In this document: in pieces, positions 53,301 through 64,000 of the stretch
Numbering within the stretch: position 1 is the first letter of the stretch
Layout of the letters: every line of letters starts with the position of its first letter
Source of the DNA: Neofusicoccum parvum
Taxonomy: Eukaryota > Ascomycota > Dothideomycetes > Botryosphaeriales > Botryosphaeriaceae
Length of the DNA: 64,000 nt
Direction: 5' to 3'
Assembly: GCA_020912385.1 (NCBI GenBank)
Contig: CP087212.1
Span: forward strand, 1,984,001-2,048,000
The notes under the pieces: generated by a model
The model's input: the letters and a program-made list of their open reading frames with translations, nothing else
Databases searched by the model: none
Told to the model about the DNA's origin: nothing
Position numbers and translations under genes: made by a program

Positions 53301-56300
53301 GAGATCCTTTTACGCATGATCATTGCTTGGATGATTGATGAAGATCTCAACTTAGCCATGCAACCAGCTGGACGTGGATCAGCCGGAATTCCGCCGGCAG
53401 ACAAGCCTGAGAGAATTTTGGCAGACAAGGCTGACAGCATGTCGACAGGAAGGAAGAATGGCGTGGTCGCAGCACCTACTAAATGTGTTACACTCTTGCA
53501 TCCCCTTGTAAGCACGTGCTGCTTGGGAACCGGGGGGCAAGTTCACACACGTCAGCTTCTTAAATCACTAAGCCCCATTCCCCGGGTGAAAGCGCCGCAT
53601 TCTGCTGAGATTATCGGGCATGCTGGTCATGGACAATACAGGGCAGCAAGATTGAAGACCGAGGTTCGCCGAATACTGCTCGCTAACAGTGAATGCGCTC
53701 AAGGTCGAAAAAGAGGACGGTCCCCGCGACCCGAGGGCATCAAGTTCAGCCATGTGACAACGGTGTGAAGGGAGGAGCTGCGATAACGACAAACGGTAGA
53801 ATGACTCCATGTATGTCGCCGGTCTGTCCCCGACATACGGTTCCAGCAGTGGAAAGAAGAACCTGGATATTTCCCTCACGGATTTCCGGCCGGTTTACTC
53901 CATCCCGCAGGTTTCCGCCGGTGAGCACATTATCCGGAAGCGGGCGGCTGCGATGATATTCTGAAGTCGAGCCAAAGCGGTCGGCGAACATCGGCCTGCG
54001 GTGAGGATCTCCCAGGCGCTGACTCCGGCGAAGCTCGTGGAAAGAGGATAGGCACGGAGGCTGAGCGTGGTCTTCTGACTTGCCTGGCTGCAGGGGGGGC
54101 GTGACGGCATCCTGCTCGTGAATCGCAATGACGACGAAATGAAAGAGCGCAAACCCAGCGCTGAGGTCATCCTGAGCACGTTCGGCGGGCAGAGCTGAAA
54201 CGAAGCTGCGCGTGCAGCCTCTCGCGTGGCCGACACGCGTCTCAGCACGGTGGGGCGGACGAAGAGCGCCTGAGACATGGTGACACTGACATGTCCAGAT
54301 CTCTGGATCTCATCAGCCACAGGAGTGAGGCGTCGAGCACGATGGGCAGGCTCATTTAACTCGTCTGCAAACGGCAAACCCACAACAGACAGCTGGAAGG
54401 GGAAGGTTCAAAACAGCTGCACAAATCATCTGGCAGAAGCAAAAATTTATGCAGCCCCCAATAATGACCAATATGATCGACGGAAGCCTCACGCGCCTCA
54501 AGGCTCTCTCCACACGCGCCCGTCCTCTCAACTCACCGCACGTCCGCCAACGGGCCCATCATGGATCTCTCGGCGTCACCTATGAAGTCATCACTATCAC
54601 ATCACCGACCACCGCCAGCGCAGCGCGGCGTGCCATGCGGAACATACGTCGTCCGCATGCTCGTTTCCGCCGTGTCGGAGCCGAGCAGGAGAGATCTGTG
54701 GCACGTCAGGCCGTCACCTGCAGCGAAGGGCCGCCCGGGTTTTCGAGATGCGTCGTGCATCGCGCATCGTGCCGCGCTGCATGGTGGCGGCGCTTCCTTT
54801 TGCGATCTCGGCGGCGCTCGCCCTGCGTCGCCCGGCGCGCATGCTCTGTTCTTTTTCCCGCCCGCCCATGCTCCGCGCGCGAGGGGCCAGGGAACGCGAC
54901 CGGGCCTGGGGATCTTCGTGCTCGACGAGGTGTGACGAAAAACAAACGGACGAGAAAAAGAGATTGGCAAAGTGGGATCAGAGCAGGAAAAAACCACGAT
55001 GCCCTCGGGGAGAGTCTGTGACAGCCCTGTCCGGCGCTTCCGCACTCGCAGCGGGCGTCTGTGACACCGTGGATGTCGGTCGGCGGTGAGCGCTGCGGTG
55101 AGGCTACCGCCGTGTTGGATCTCCATCTTTCCTCACGGCGTGCGGGCAGTCGCGCAGTCACGAGGCCTCGTGCCACGCCGATCCGCCGAGCCGGCGCCTG
55201 CTGCGAGGGCCTGACCGGACGGGACTGCTGCGCTAGAAGACAGCGCCGAAGACGCGGAGAAGCAGCCAACAATCAGCGCAAGGCTGTCGGTCCGTCCAAG
55301 AGCTGGTGTTGCGGGGATCATCGTCATCGCGAGCGTCCATGCGAAGGCAGACGAGCGGGAGCCGGCACGGACGCACGGCGGCTAGCAGGGCGGCAGAAAA
55401 AAAGGTCGTCACTGACTCCTGGGCGTGGTGGGGGCCCTCGGCGTGGCCGAAACTGGAGGGCGATGCGAACGGCAGAGAATTCGTGATGCCCGTGTGCCCG
55501 TACTCGCGAGTCTCAATTAATCCCAACAATGATCTCCGCCAGCATCATGTGTTACAACTCACTGTGAACACCGCCTCTCTTGATCCACGCTGGAGCCCGG
55601 GCACCTGACCGCAACCGTGACCCCAGCCTTACTTTCTGACTCGGAAAACGCCCGTGATGGCGTCCGAGACGCGTATTCCCACCAACACCAAGCGGCAATG
55701 TCCGCCAATACATGGGCCGCGAATCTCACGATGTATGAAATCATAGCTCGGCAGGGTCGTTCCCCACAGTTGAATCATGCGAGCGGCAGTCCGGCAGGCG
55801 CTGACACAACACCACCACCACACGCTCGCTTCGTGGACAATCATGATCGACGAAGGCGGTGACTGACCGCCTGCACCGTGGATCCGGCGCGAAGAAAAAA
55901 AAAAGAGAAACGCGCAGGCAGACTCCAATGAGCGCGGTGGAGAACGTAAGCGCCTCACCCGGGCGTTGACTCACCTCGCTGCCGCATGATGGGGCCAGCA
56001 TCTTCGACTGAGTTCCAAAAATGCCATCCAGCACGCCGGTATATTGACGGCGATCTCAATCGTCCCTGCGCCTCTTTCGATAGCGAGAGCGAGCGATACA
56101 CAACAGGCATCGTGCCATTCACTTCGCTTACCCAGACTCGACACGGGGAAATGTCTCAACAGATCAGCCAAGCGCGATAAGATCTCCCCCTCTTCATCGG
56201 CGAGCGCGAAGCAATGTCCACCTGGAGCGCGCGTCCCCTCGACTTCGCGATATGTCTCTCTTTCGCCAGCTCACCTCACCGACACGGGCGCCTCGCCCCT

Positions 56301-59300
56301 GAAAGAGGCAAAAACGCAAGCCAGCGGCTCGAGCGCCCTCCCGTGTCGCAATCGAAATGGGGGGCCGAGCGTCCTTCCATGGCCGTTCTAGAAAATTTCC
56401 GAGTTTCAGCGCTGGTTGTGCGGCTCTTCTCGCCAGAGGGGAGCCAGAGCGCAGGACGCCAGGAACGCAAGGCAACACCTGGGGCGGCACGTGCAGAAAC
56501 GCCAGCGCGCGCCCGCCCTCGGAGCATATGTCGAAAAAAGGAGAAAGGAGCCTCACGAGCCTCGTCCCCCTCCCATGCCTCAATCCCCCCCGCGGCCTCT
56601 GCTCTTGCAACTGTGTCCAACAGCGAGGCCGCCGCCACCCGCCGTGCCCCTCGCATACCCAAAAAAGACCTGCAGCAGTCGAGCGCCGCGCCGCGCCAGG
56701 GTCCAAGGCGTCGTTATTGCCGCAGCTAGAACGGCAGATGCCAAGGCCCTCTCTGTCGCAGCGGCCGCGCGCTGGTCTTCGCCATCTCTGCCTCGCGGCC
56801 GCCCCCAGATGGCCCCCCAGAGCTCGCTGCGGGCTGCGTTGTATCTAAAACGAGCGCAACGCAGGGCCAGCGCAGGGCAAAGGAGGTGGCAACTCGCGGT
56901 GCGCGCGTTTCAGCCCCTCTTCTCCTCCTCCCTCTCCTCCTGCTTGCTGCAGCAGCAGAGCTCACGTTCCTCTCTGGCAAGCTCCTTCTCCTCACCCCAT
57001 CCCTAATCATCCCGCAGATGGCGCCATCGCCAACCCACCCTGCCCCCCGGGAGAGAGGAAGGGGTGGCTCGGAGCGCCTTCGCGTCGTCGCCGCCGCCGC
57101 GCGAGTTTCAGAAGTAGAGCCCGTCGGGACCGTTTTGCGTGAGGCAGAGAGAATTGGGGGGTCCGGCGCTGGCGCGGCAGACAGAGTGGTTTTCGGAACG
57201 GAGGGGCGTCACGTTGTCTGCGTTCCCGGGCGCTGGCGCTGCTGAGACGGGTGGGGCCGGCGAGCTAAGCTGCAAGTGAGAGGTGCAGCCGCTGGTGATG
57301 CCGAGCAGCGTGCTTGGCTGGCGCGCTGCGCTGCGATGCGCTGCTTGCTTGCTTGATGCAGGTGCTCTGCCGTGAAGGGAGCGCGCCGCCTCGCCGAGCT
57401 CCGGCGTGTCGTGCTTCTGCTCGGCCGCGGCCCCCAAGGCCAAGGCAGAAAGGCGCGCGCGAAGCGCATAGGCTGCGCTGCAGAGCCTCATTCCAGCCGC
57501 GGACAACCGATATCTCCGGGTAGATAGGCAACTTCGGAGGCACATCAGTCGTGCCATTCTTGGTAGAGCTCGCCCGGTCGGCAGCACAGGCCGGAGCAGT
57601 CAGGGTCCTGCCTAGGGCCGGGATTGGGTGGAGTCGCCCGCTACGGCGCAGGCAAGAAAAAAAACTCGAGAGCTTTCTTGCTCGCCCCGTCCCGTTGCCC
57701 ACCGGCGTTGGCTGCCCTGCCCGTTTCGCCAAAACCGCGCCAACGTGTACGCGTGACTGGCTCGCGATTCACGAGGGATTGGCGATGGCCCTACGCGACA
57801 CGGCCTGGCGGCGCCCGCGGTTAGAGAGCAGCATCGTGGGAGGCGGTGTGAGCACACAGACTGGCGTACGGCAGCCGCGGGACGGATAGCTAACGGCCTT
57901 CGCAGAGCGACGCAAAAACTAGCACGAGGAGCCCAGCAGCGTCCCCGCCAGCTGGCAGCCGCGGTGCCCGCGCCAAAATTGGCCGGCGAGGCTGTGTTGA
58001 CGTACCTTACGTATGCGTGGAGAAGCCGGCGCATGGACTGACGTTCGATCGCCCGAGATACGATATTGAGGGTCTCAAAGCGCGATGGAAGTTGCCATTT
58101 GGGAGCGGCGGCGTCCATGTGCCCAGCTCGTCAGCTTTTTGCGGAGGGGACTCCGCGTTTGTGATTGCCGGCCCCCAAGGCCCAAAAGCGCAAAGACGCG
58201 CGCATGAAATTGCAAGGCCGGGCTCCTGCAGCCGTTCTTGCGCCCGCCGCCCTCGCCTGCGAATATCGCGCCAGATCGCGCATACCGCGCATCAGCGGAG
58301 CGGAGAAATAGTGCCCACATGGGAAAAAGCAAACAATAATGACCGCACGATAAGGCTGACGACCAAGGCAGGGCGCCTTGGTGTTGCTGCAAGCCCGCGC
58401 AGGGATGCTTATATCACAGCTGCCTTGGTCCGCCGTCCAATTGGCCCGAAATAGAATCCCGCTGCGGGTAAGAAAACTTCATGCGCAGCCCTTAATTGGC
58501 GTAATAATGGGCACCGTCATGCGCGCCCCGTGGTGGAGGAGGAGTCATCCGCATTCCTTCGGCTCACCGTGCAATCAATACGACACCGCTGGCGGGAAGC
58601 GAGGCAATGCAACGCATGCAAGGACGATCATCAATGAGGCGAAGCGAGTGAGGCAATATTGTGGAGTATGCAATGATGTATGTATTTTGCCAGGAAGGCT
58701 GCACACTGAGCCGATAATAGCAACTAGGAGTGGGCGCGACGATGAATAAGCCCGGGTATGTTCCTCCTTGACAAAAACCCCAACAAACGAGACAAGGAAA
58801 ACCGCAAATATACCCCGAGAGACACATCTCGCGTCTATCCATCATGATATTTCCCATGCAATATTGTAAACCAAGATTCCCAGCGCCACTGATGCAGATG
58901 ATGTAACAAGCGATTGTTAAGACAAAAGGAGACAAGAAGAGAAATTCCGATGCGGAGAACCCAGAAACAACCGAAGGCGCTGATCGATTACAAGGTTGGG
59001 TGTAATGATTAAAGCCCGACGTCGACGGGCCGAGCCCGCGGCCAGTGTCTAGGTGCGGTGTAGAGCGAGAGAACGGTGGCGGCGAGAAGCGAAGAGGTAG
59101 GTGAAGAATGGTCGCGATAAGATCCGATCGCCAAGGCGCATGCGCAACGTGGACTGCGGTGAGTCACGGCGCGATGCGGGTGCTGGCAGGAGCGGGAGGC
59201 AGCCTCGTGACGGCTGGAGGCGTGGGCGCAGGCGGCGCGGCCCAATGAGCGCCGCACGGCGGGCGGCGCAGGCTGCGAGCGAACACTTCCAGGCTTCGGG

Positions 59301-62300
59301 CGTGAGGATCGCCGCGCGCTGGAGGTGGGGTGCCGCATAGCTGGTGCCCCGCCGCTACTCGCCGCCCGCGCTGCCGTCGCCTGTCGCCAGCTGAGGGCGA
59401 AAAGGCGGTGATAGTGGGGTTGATTGGAGAGCAGCGCTGCTCGTGACCGTTGCTGAAACGCTGGGCCCGAGGTCGCCAAAGGAGGATAGCCGGAAGGGAG
59501 GATGATTGACCGTTGCCATGATGTAATGATGTGACGTGCGAGAGGAAAATCCGATAATGCGTAACGGGGATCGTAATGCGCAGGAAAGCCGAGGGGAGTG
59601 TAGGAGACTCGTGGCGGATTTATTTGTTCGGGACCGGGGGCAGCGGCCTGGTCGGCGGCGGGCCGGGGCAGGGAGGCAGGTGAGCGGTGGCCGGCATTGT
59701 GGAGGAGTGGTGGTGGTTGCTGGTTGTGTTGCGGTGGAGCAGTGGTCCGGAGACGACTGGCAGCTGGTGTCGAGTGGGCGGTGGAGAGCAGTTGTGTGTT
59801 TAGGGGCAGGTGTGTCGACGAGTAATGCAGCAGAGGCTGGTCTTCAAGTAGTCGTGCGGTGCGGCGCTGCCCAGAGGATTAGATGTGACTTTGGAGGAGT
59901 CGATGGTGATGAAACGAGTCTCAGGTCTGCCGGCGGGCGCAGACGTATTTATGGCTAGCTGCTCCAAAATGGTCACAGGCAGGGCATGCCATTTCGGACG
60001 ATGGTGTAATAAGCTGTCGTGGTCATAGCGGCGGTGTGGACCAGGCACATGCTGGGTGAGGCGGCCAAGGGCTAAGCCGGGGGGCCCCCATGCTCGAGGG
60101 GAGAGTCAAAGGGCTGAGCAGCAGGCGGTCAGCCATGGCCGTGCAGCGCGCTAGAACATCGCGCAGGCCAGGATTAATTGCAGGAAAATCAAACACCGCT
60201 CTGCATGTTTCAGCCCGCGCGTGCCCGTCGAGGCCCGCCAGCGCTGCGGGCGATCCATCGCCCGCGCCTGCCTGCCTCGCGCTCCTCGCAACACGGCCTT
60301 GGGCGGTGGATGCTCGCGATACGGGGCGGTGACATCAACACCACGCGATGCCGATCACTGGCTTTATTGAGCCCGCACGGCTTGGGCGTAGCGCGACGAG
60401 CCGCGGTGCCAGGTGCTGGTGCCTCGCGCTGCCCGAAATAGCCTGCGGCGGGCATGCCAGGCGGCCGCCAGGAACGGGCTGACCTCAGCTGCGGTGGTCG
60501 CGCGCTGGGTGCGGCAGCGACGAGCGGGCTGGGCTGATCTCCTCGTCGGTCCGACTGGCTGCAAGTGACGGCGGGCAGCGAACGCGGGCAGCGTCCGAGA
60601 CAGCCCTGCTGCCCGTCGTGCTCCGAGCGCTCTCACAGACGCTTCTGTCGCTCTTCTGCCGCTCTTCTCCCGAGCCTTCTACCACTAACGCGATCTCCGC
60701 GCACTGCCCAACGCCGGAAATTGGGCAAATTTGCCCCCAATCCCTTTGTGCAGGCCTTGTGCAGCGCCGCAGCGCGTTGCCTCGCCTACGCGCGCGTTGT
60801 GCGCGTCCGGAGAGAGCGGATAGCGCGCGTCTGGGGTGACCATGTGTGGCTGGGGCTCAATCGTCATGCACTCGCGCTGCCCTCGCCCTTGAGATCTTCG
60901 ATCGGCCGTCGCTGGTGCCGTCGCAGGCGTCACAGCAGCGCGCAGGCTGCCAGCCGTTCTGCTGCACGCAGCGCGGCGCCTCCTATTTTGCCTTCGCGCG
61001 CAGCCAAAGCAGCACCGCCGCGACGCCAGCCCAGCCGGCCCAGGACGCAACGTGGAGGCCGGGATTCGTGAATGCGCCGTCACGCCACTCGACTACACCA
61101 TTCCGCTTTGCGTCGCGGGCGAACCGCGCATTTGAAACGCCAGGCTGCGCGGACCTGATGCGCACCACACGAGCCCGGCTCCAGCTTCTCCCAAGTCCTG
61201 CGTCACCGGCCGCGTTTGCACAGTCATGGCTCACCTCAGCCTGGAGATAAGCTCCCTGGCAGCGATCGCCATCCCTGCAGCGCCGCACCGCAGCCTCCAG
61301 GCAGCACTGCGCAGCTTTCCAAATCGCGCGCGCATGGCGGTTTTCGTCGCTTGGCGTCGAAGCGCATGATCGCCTTTTTCTTGTCTGATGCTGCGCCAGC
61401 CCGGCTGCAGCTAGCGATGCGGCAGCTGTGGGAGGGAACGTTTGCGGCGCGCCCGGATCTTCAGGGGCACCCTTCGCGGCAACCTGCACCCCCAGGCTCC
61501 AGCCTTGCCGCATGCGGCCAGCGCTGCCGGCGTCACAGGTACGCGGCTCAACAGATGGAACTGTCAGGAACTGTCAAACGGCGTCGACCAGCCGCCGGCT
61601 GTCGCAGGGCTCACCCCACGACCGGGTGACGGCGTGCGGCGAAAAAAAAAAAAACGCCAGCCGGGCTGCGGCAATCCTCCAGGTGGCCTCTCTTGTCTCG
61701 CAATTGATTGAGCGCTGATGACGAGCAGGCGCAGGGACAGGCGGTCATGCGCGCGCACATCTTCCCCAGCAGTGATCGTGTCTGATATTCATTGCGAGAT
61801 TTGCGCTGCAGATTGAGCAGAGCCCGCACGCGCCGCACCAGCTGGCCGCCAGCGTGTGGAGGAGCTGAGCTCCTGTATGCAAGTCATACATGCTTGCTGC
61901 CCACAAAAGGTACCGCCATTCCGGGCTCGGCTGGCACGCTGCCTGAGACGAGCAGGGATCGGCAGAGTCGCCGTCTCAGGCTCTCCAGACTGCGCGCTTC
62001 TTCACTTAACCCCAAACTCAAATCACCCAGCGGGCTGCTCGATCGCGATACGAAGCGCGCTCAGGCACGCGTACATCTATCGACGAGCGCACGCGCCCGG
62101 CGACGGCAGACTCAGGCCAGAGGCCTGGCGGACTGGCAGCAGCACGCAAAAGCAACGCAGTCCCAGCGCGCCAATTAACCTTTCCCGGCCATCCGTCCAG
62201 CCGCAGCCCTCCGCGCGCTCAGCGTGCCTCTTTTGCTTTTGCGTGCAGCCGCATGATCACGATCGGATGCTCTGCGCCGTACCGCGTCCGTAGGGCGACG

Positions 62301-64000
62301 CTCACCTCTCTGCGCCCTCGCGATTGCCTTTTTGGACGTGCACCTTCCCTTTGCGCACCGTCCATAAAACCGTTGAACCTACTTCCGGACATGCTCACGC
62401 TTCCTTTTCGGCCAGCCCCCACGAACCACGGTTCTAGACCTGGCGCCACCAATCACCCGCGAAGGAGCCACCCGCCAGGTCCGGCTCATCGGCGTGCCCG
62501 CTGGCTCACGCCCGGCCTCTTCAGCTCAGCCATTGTGCCATTACGCGGCTGTCTCTCGCCAGCCCCCGGTGGTGGTGATGGAGCACCGACCCGTGCTGGT
62601 GGCTTGCTGTGTGCTGGGTCTAGGCTGGCTCCAACGCGGCTGTGCCTGGCTAGCAAAAGCAATGACGCTGGTACCTGGCTAACAGCGGGCTGGTAGAGTA
62701 CCCGAGCGAACCCAATCCTGTTGACAATGCCATTGTTTTTTGTTATTGGACCGCTATAGCGGCTACTCGCAAACAAGCCTCCAGCCCGATGTCAACACCA
62801 GGGCAGCCCCAGCCGAGCGCACCGCCATCGAACCCAGATGCCAGCCACACCGCGCTCAAATCTCCCCCTTTCTGTGAGCCGGTTTTGAGTTCTCACCAGC
62901 TGCTGGGCGCGCTTCGCCCCGTCTATCCGCGGCGCAAGCGTAGCGTAGCGCATTTCCGGCAGCGTCTTCGGCCAGTGGGCAGCCTCCCGCGCCCCGGAAG
63001 TGTAAACGTCCGATGGCTCCTGCCATCTCCTGCGCGGCGCTGGAAACAGGAACCAGCAACAGGCAAAATGGTTGCCCTGGCGAGCAGGTCGAGCGCCAGG
63101 CACAGCCGCAGTGGTCCGGAGGCGGCCGCGAGATCCGACGCCCCGTCGACGGGCCTGGAGCTCCGGAAAGCCGCGGTTGCTTCGGAATGGGCCTGCACTG
63201 CAACGGCGGAACCACTGCGTGCCATGGCGACCGGAAACATCAACACCACTCTTTAGACTCTCGTGATACGGTCGCACCCCTGGCCGCCGGTTTCCGTTGC
63301 CCGTGTGGGTTCTTTTTTCTTTTTCTCGTTCCTTGGAAGCGCTCGCCCGAAGCCTGTATTGTTCGTGATGCGGGGATTTCCCCAGCCCCGCGAGGCGCGC
63401 CTCGGGGTTCGGATGAGCGGTGACGACTGCTTGTTTTGCTGTTTGTCAGCTGGACTGCCGAGGGTGTGCGTGCTTCTTTCGACCGGTCAATGATGCTTGT
63501 TCCTGCGCACGAAAGCAGTAAGAAGCTTGCGCGAGAAGCGCGCACAACGCGACCCGCGTCGCAAGCGCCCGCGTGACGCTCGCATTGCTTTACCACGGCT
63601 ATAATGCGTCACTTGGTGCGGTGTGTGTGTGTGCTGTAAGCGTGGGGGGTGGGGGCGGCGGTTCTAGATGGTCTACACAGTCATCATCAGCTGTTTGCAG
63701 GGCGCTGTGCAGACGCTGTGCAGGCGCTGCGTTATGTGGCCATTAGACTTTAGACTTTTTTCTTGCTGTTCGGCTTACTTGCTCACCACCACCATACATG
63801 CACAGCCGGACATACACTGCCTCTCTAAGTCATGGTTTCTTTGCTTTGCAGCCGCCGAGCGCCTACGCCCGTACTCTTAGCAGGCTTGTTCATTCAGGCA
63901 AGTCTGCTCCGCGACACCTTGCTGACGGGTCCACAACACGCCTTATTTAAACTTTTTCTCGACGGACCAACACTCCGAGCGCGACTGAAAGGAGAACGAA
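53301..64000. other. Gene-free region, GC-rich part to window end
   Basis: 10.7 kb with many overlapping Arg/Ala/Pro-rich frames on all strands. None has a domain, signal peptide or intron structure I can defend. It contains several A tracts of 7–12 set in GC-rich sequence (55387, 55897, 57657, 61641) and a (GT)n run near 63623. It could be regulatory sequence or a long leader of a gene beyond the window, a non-coding RNA locus, or old degraded sequence. Confidence 0.45.

Noticed and set aside
1..64000. CRISPR arrays, rRNA genes, bacterial operons
   Set aside because: None expected in a fungal chromosome and none seen.

Overview
The window is a chromosomal segment of a filamentous ascomycete (Pezizomycotina). 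Short GT–AG introns of about 45–70 bp interrupt most genes. Recognisable fungal proteins include squalene synthase, eIF4E, a Caj1/Djp1-type J protein, Nbs1, FKBP2, a DUF3176 protein and a fungal P450. I cannot name the species or class with confidence.

Layout. 1–13.8 kb is a housekeeping block: the 3' end of an ankyrin gene, ERG9, eIF4E, a DnaJ protein, a MYND zinc-finger protein with an internal duplication, and an MFS transporter. About 3 kb without genes follows. 16.9–19.2 kb holds an orphan four-exon gene with one GC–AG intron. 20.2–26.1 kb is again conserved: an ER FKBP, a mitochondrial-type small protein and a cytochrome b5 protein sharing a 234 bp divergent promoter, and Nbs1.

26.5–32.1 kb is a minus-strand tandem array of five C2H2 zinc-finger paralogs: two look intact, one lacks its ancestral start, one is frameshifted, and one is a 5' remnant. 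The four copies with a zinc-finger exon share an intron whose 5' splice site runs straight into a T tract of 9–13. They also share an upstream element with the core GAAGGGCG. Immediately upstream, 32.45–40.54 kb is an apparently intact chromodomain Ty3/Gypsy retrotransposon. It has 478 bp LTRs that read as identical, a 5 bp target duplication, a -1 frameshift signal with a possible pseudoknot, a Tf1-like self-priming primer site and, unexpectedly, a spliced antisense gene coding for a Zn2Cys6-like plus coiled-coil protein.

42–46.3 kb has a CYP7/8-like P450 next to an NtaA/SnaA/DszA-type flavin monooxygenase, a possible small catabolic or secondary-metabolism pair. At 47.9–48.8 kb there is a secreted, kexin-processed repeat protein of alternating acidic and basic blocks, convergent with a DUF3176 membrane protein. 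From 51.3 kb to the end (12.7 kb) I find no supportable gene.

The strongest candidates for something undescribed are the antisense gene inside the retrotransposon, the zinc-finger array with its shared intron and upstream signals, and the polyampholytic kexin-repeat protein. All exon boundaries were read by eye from splice consensus and frame. No database search was possible.
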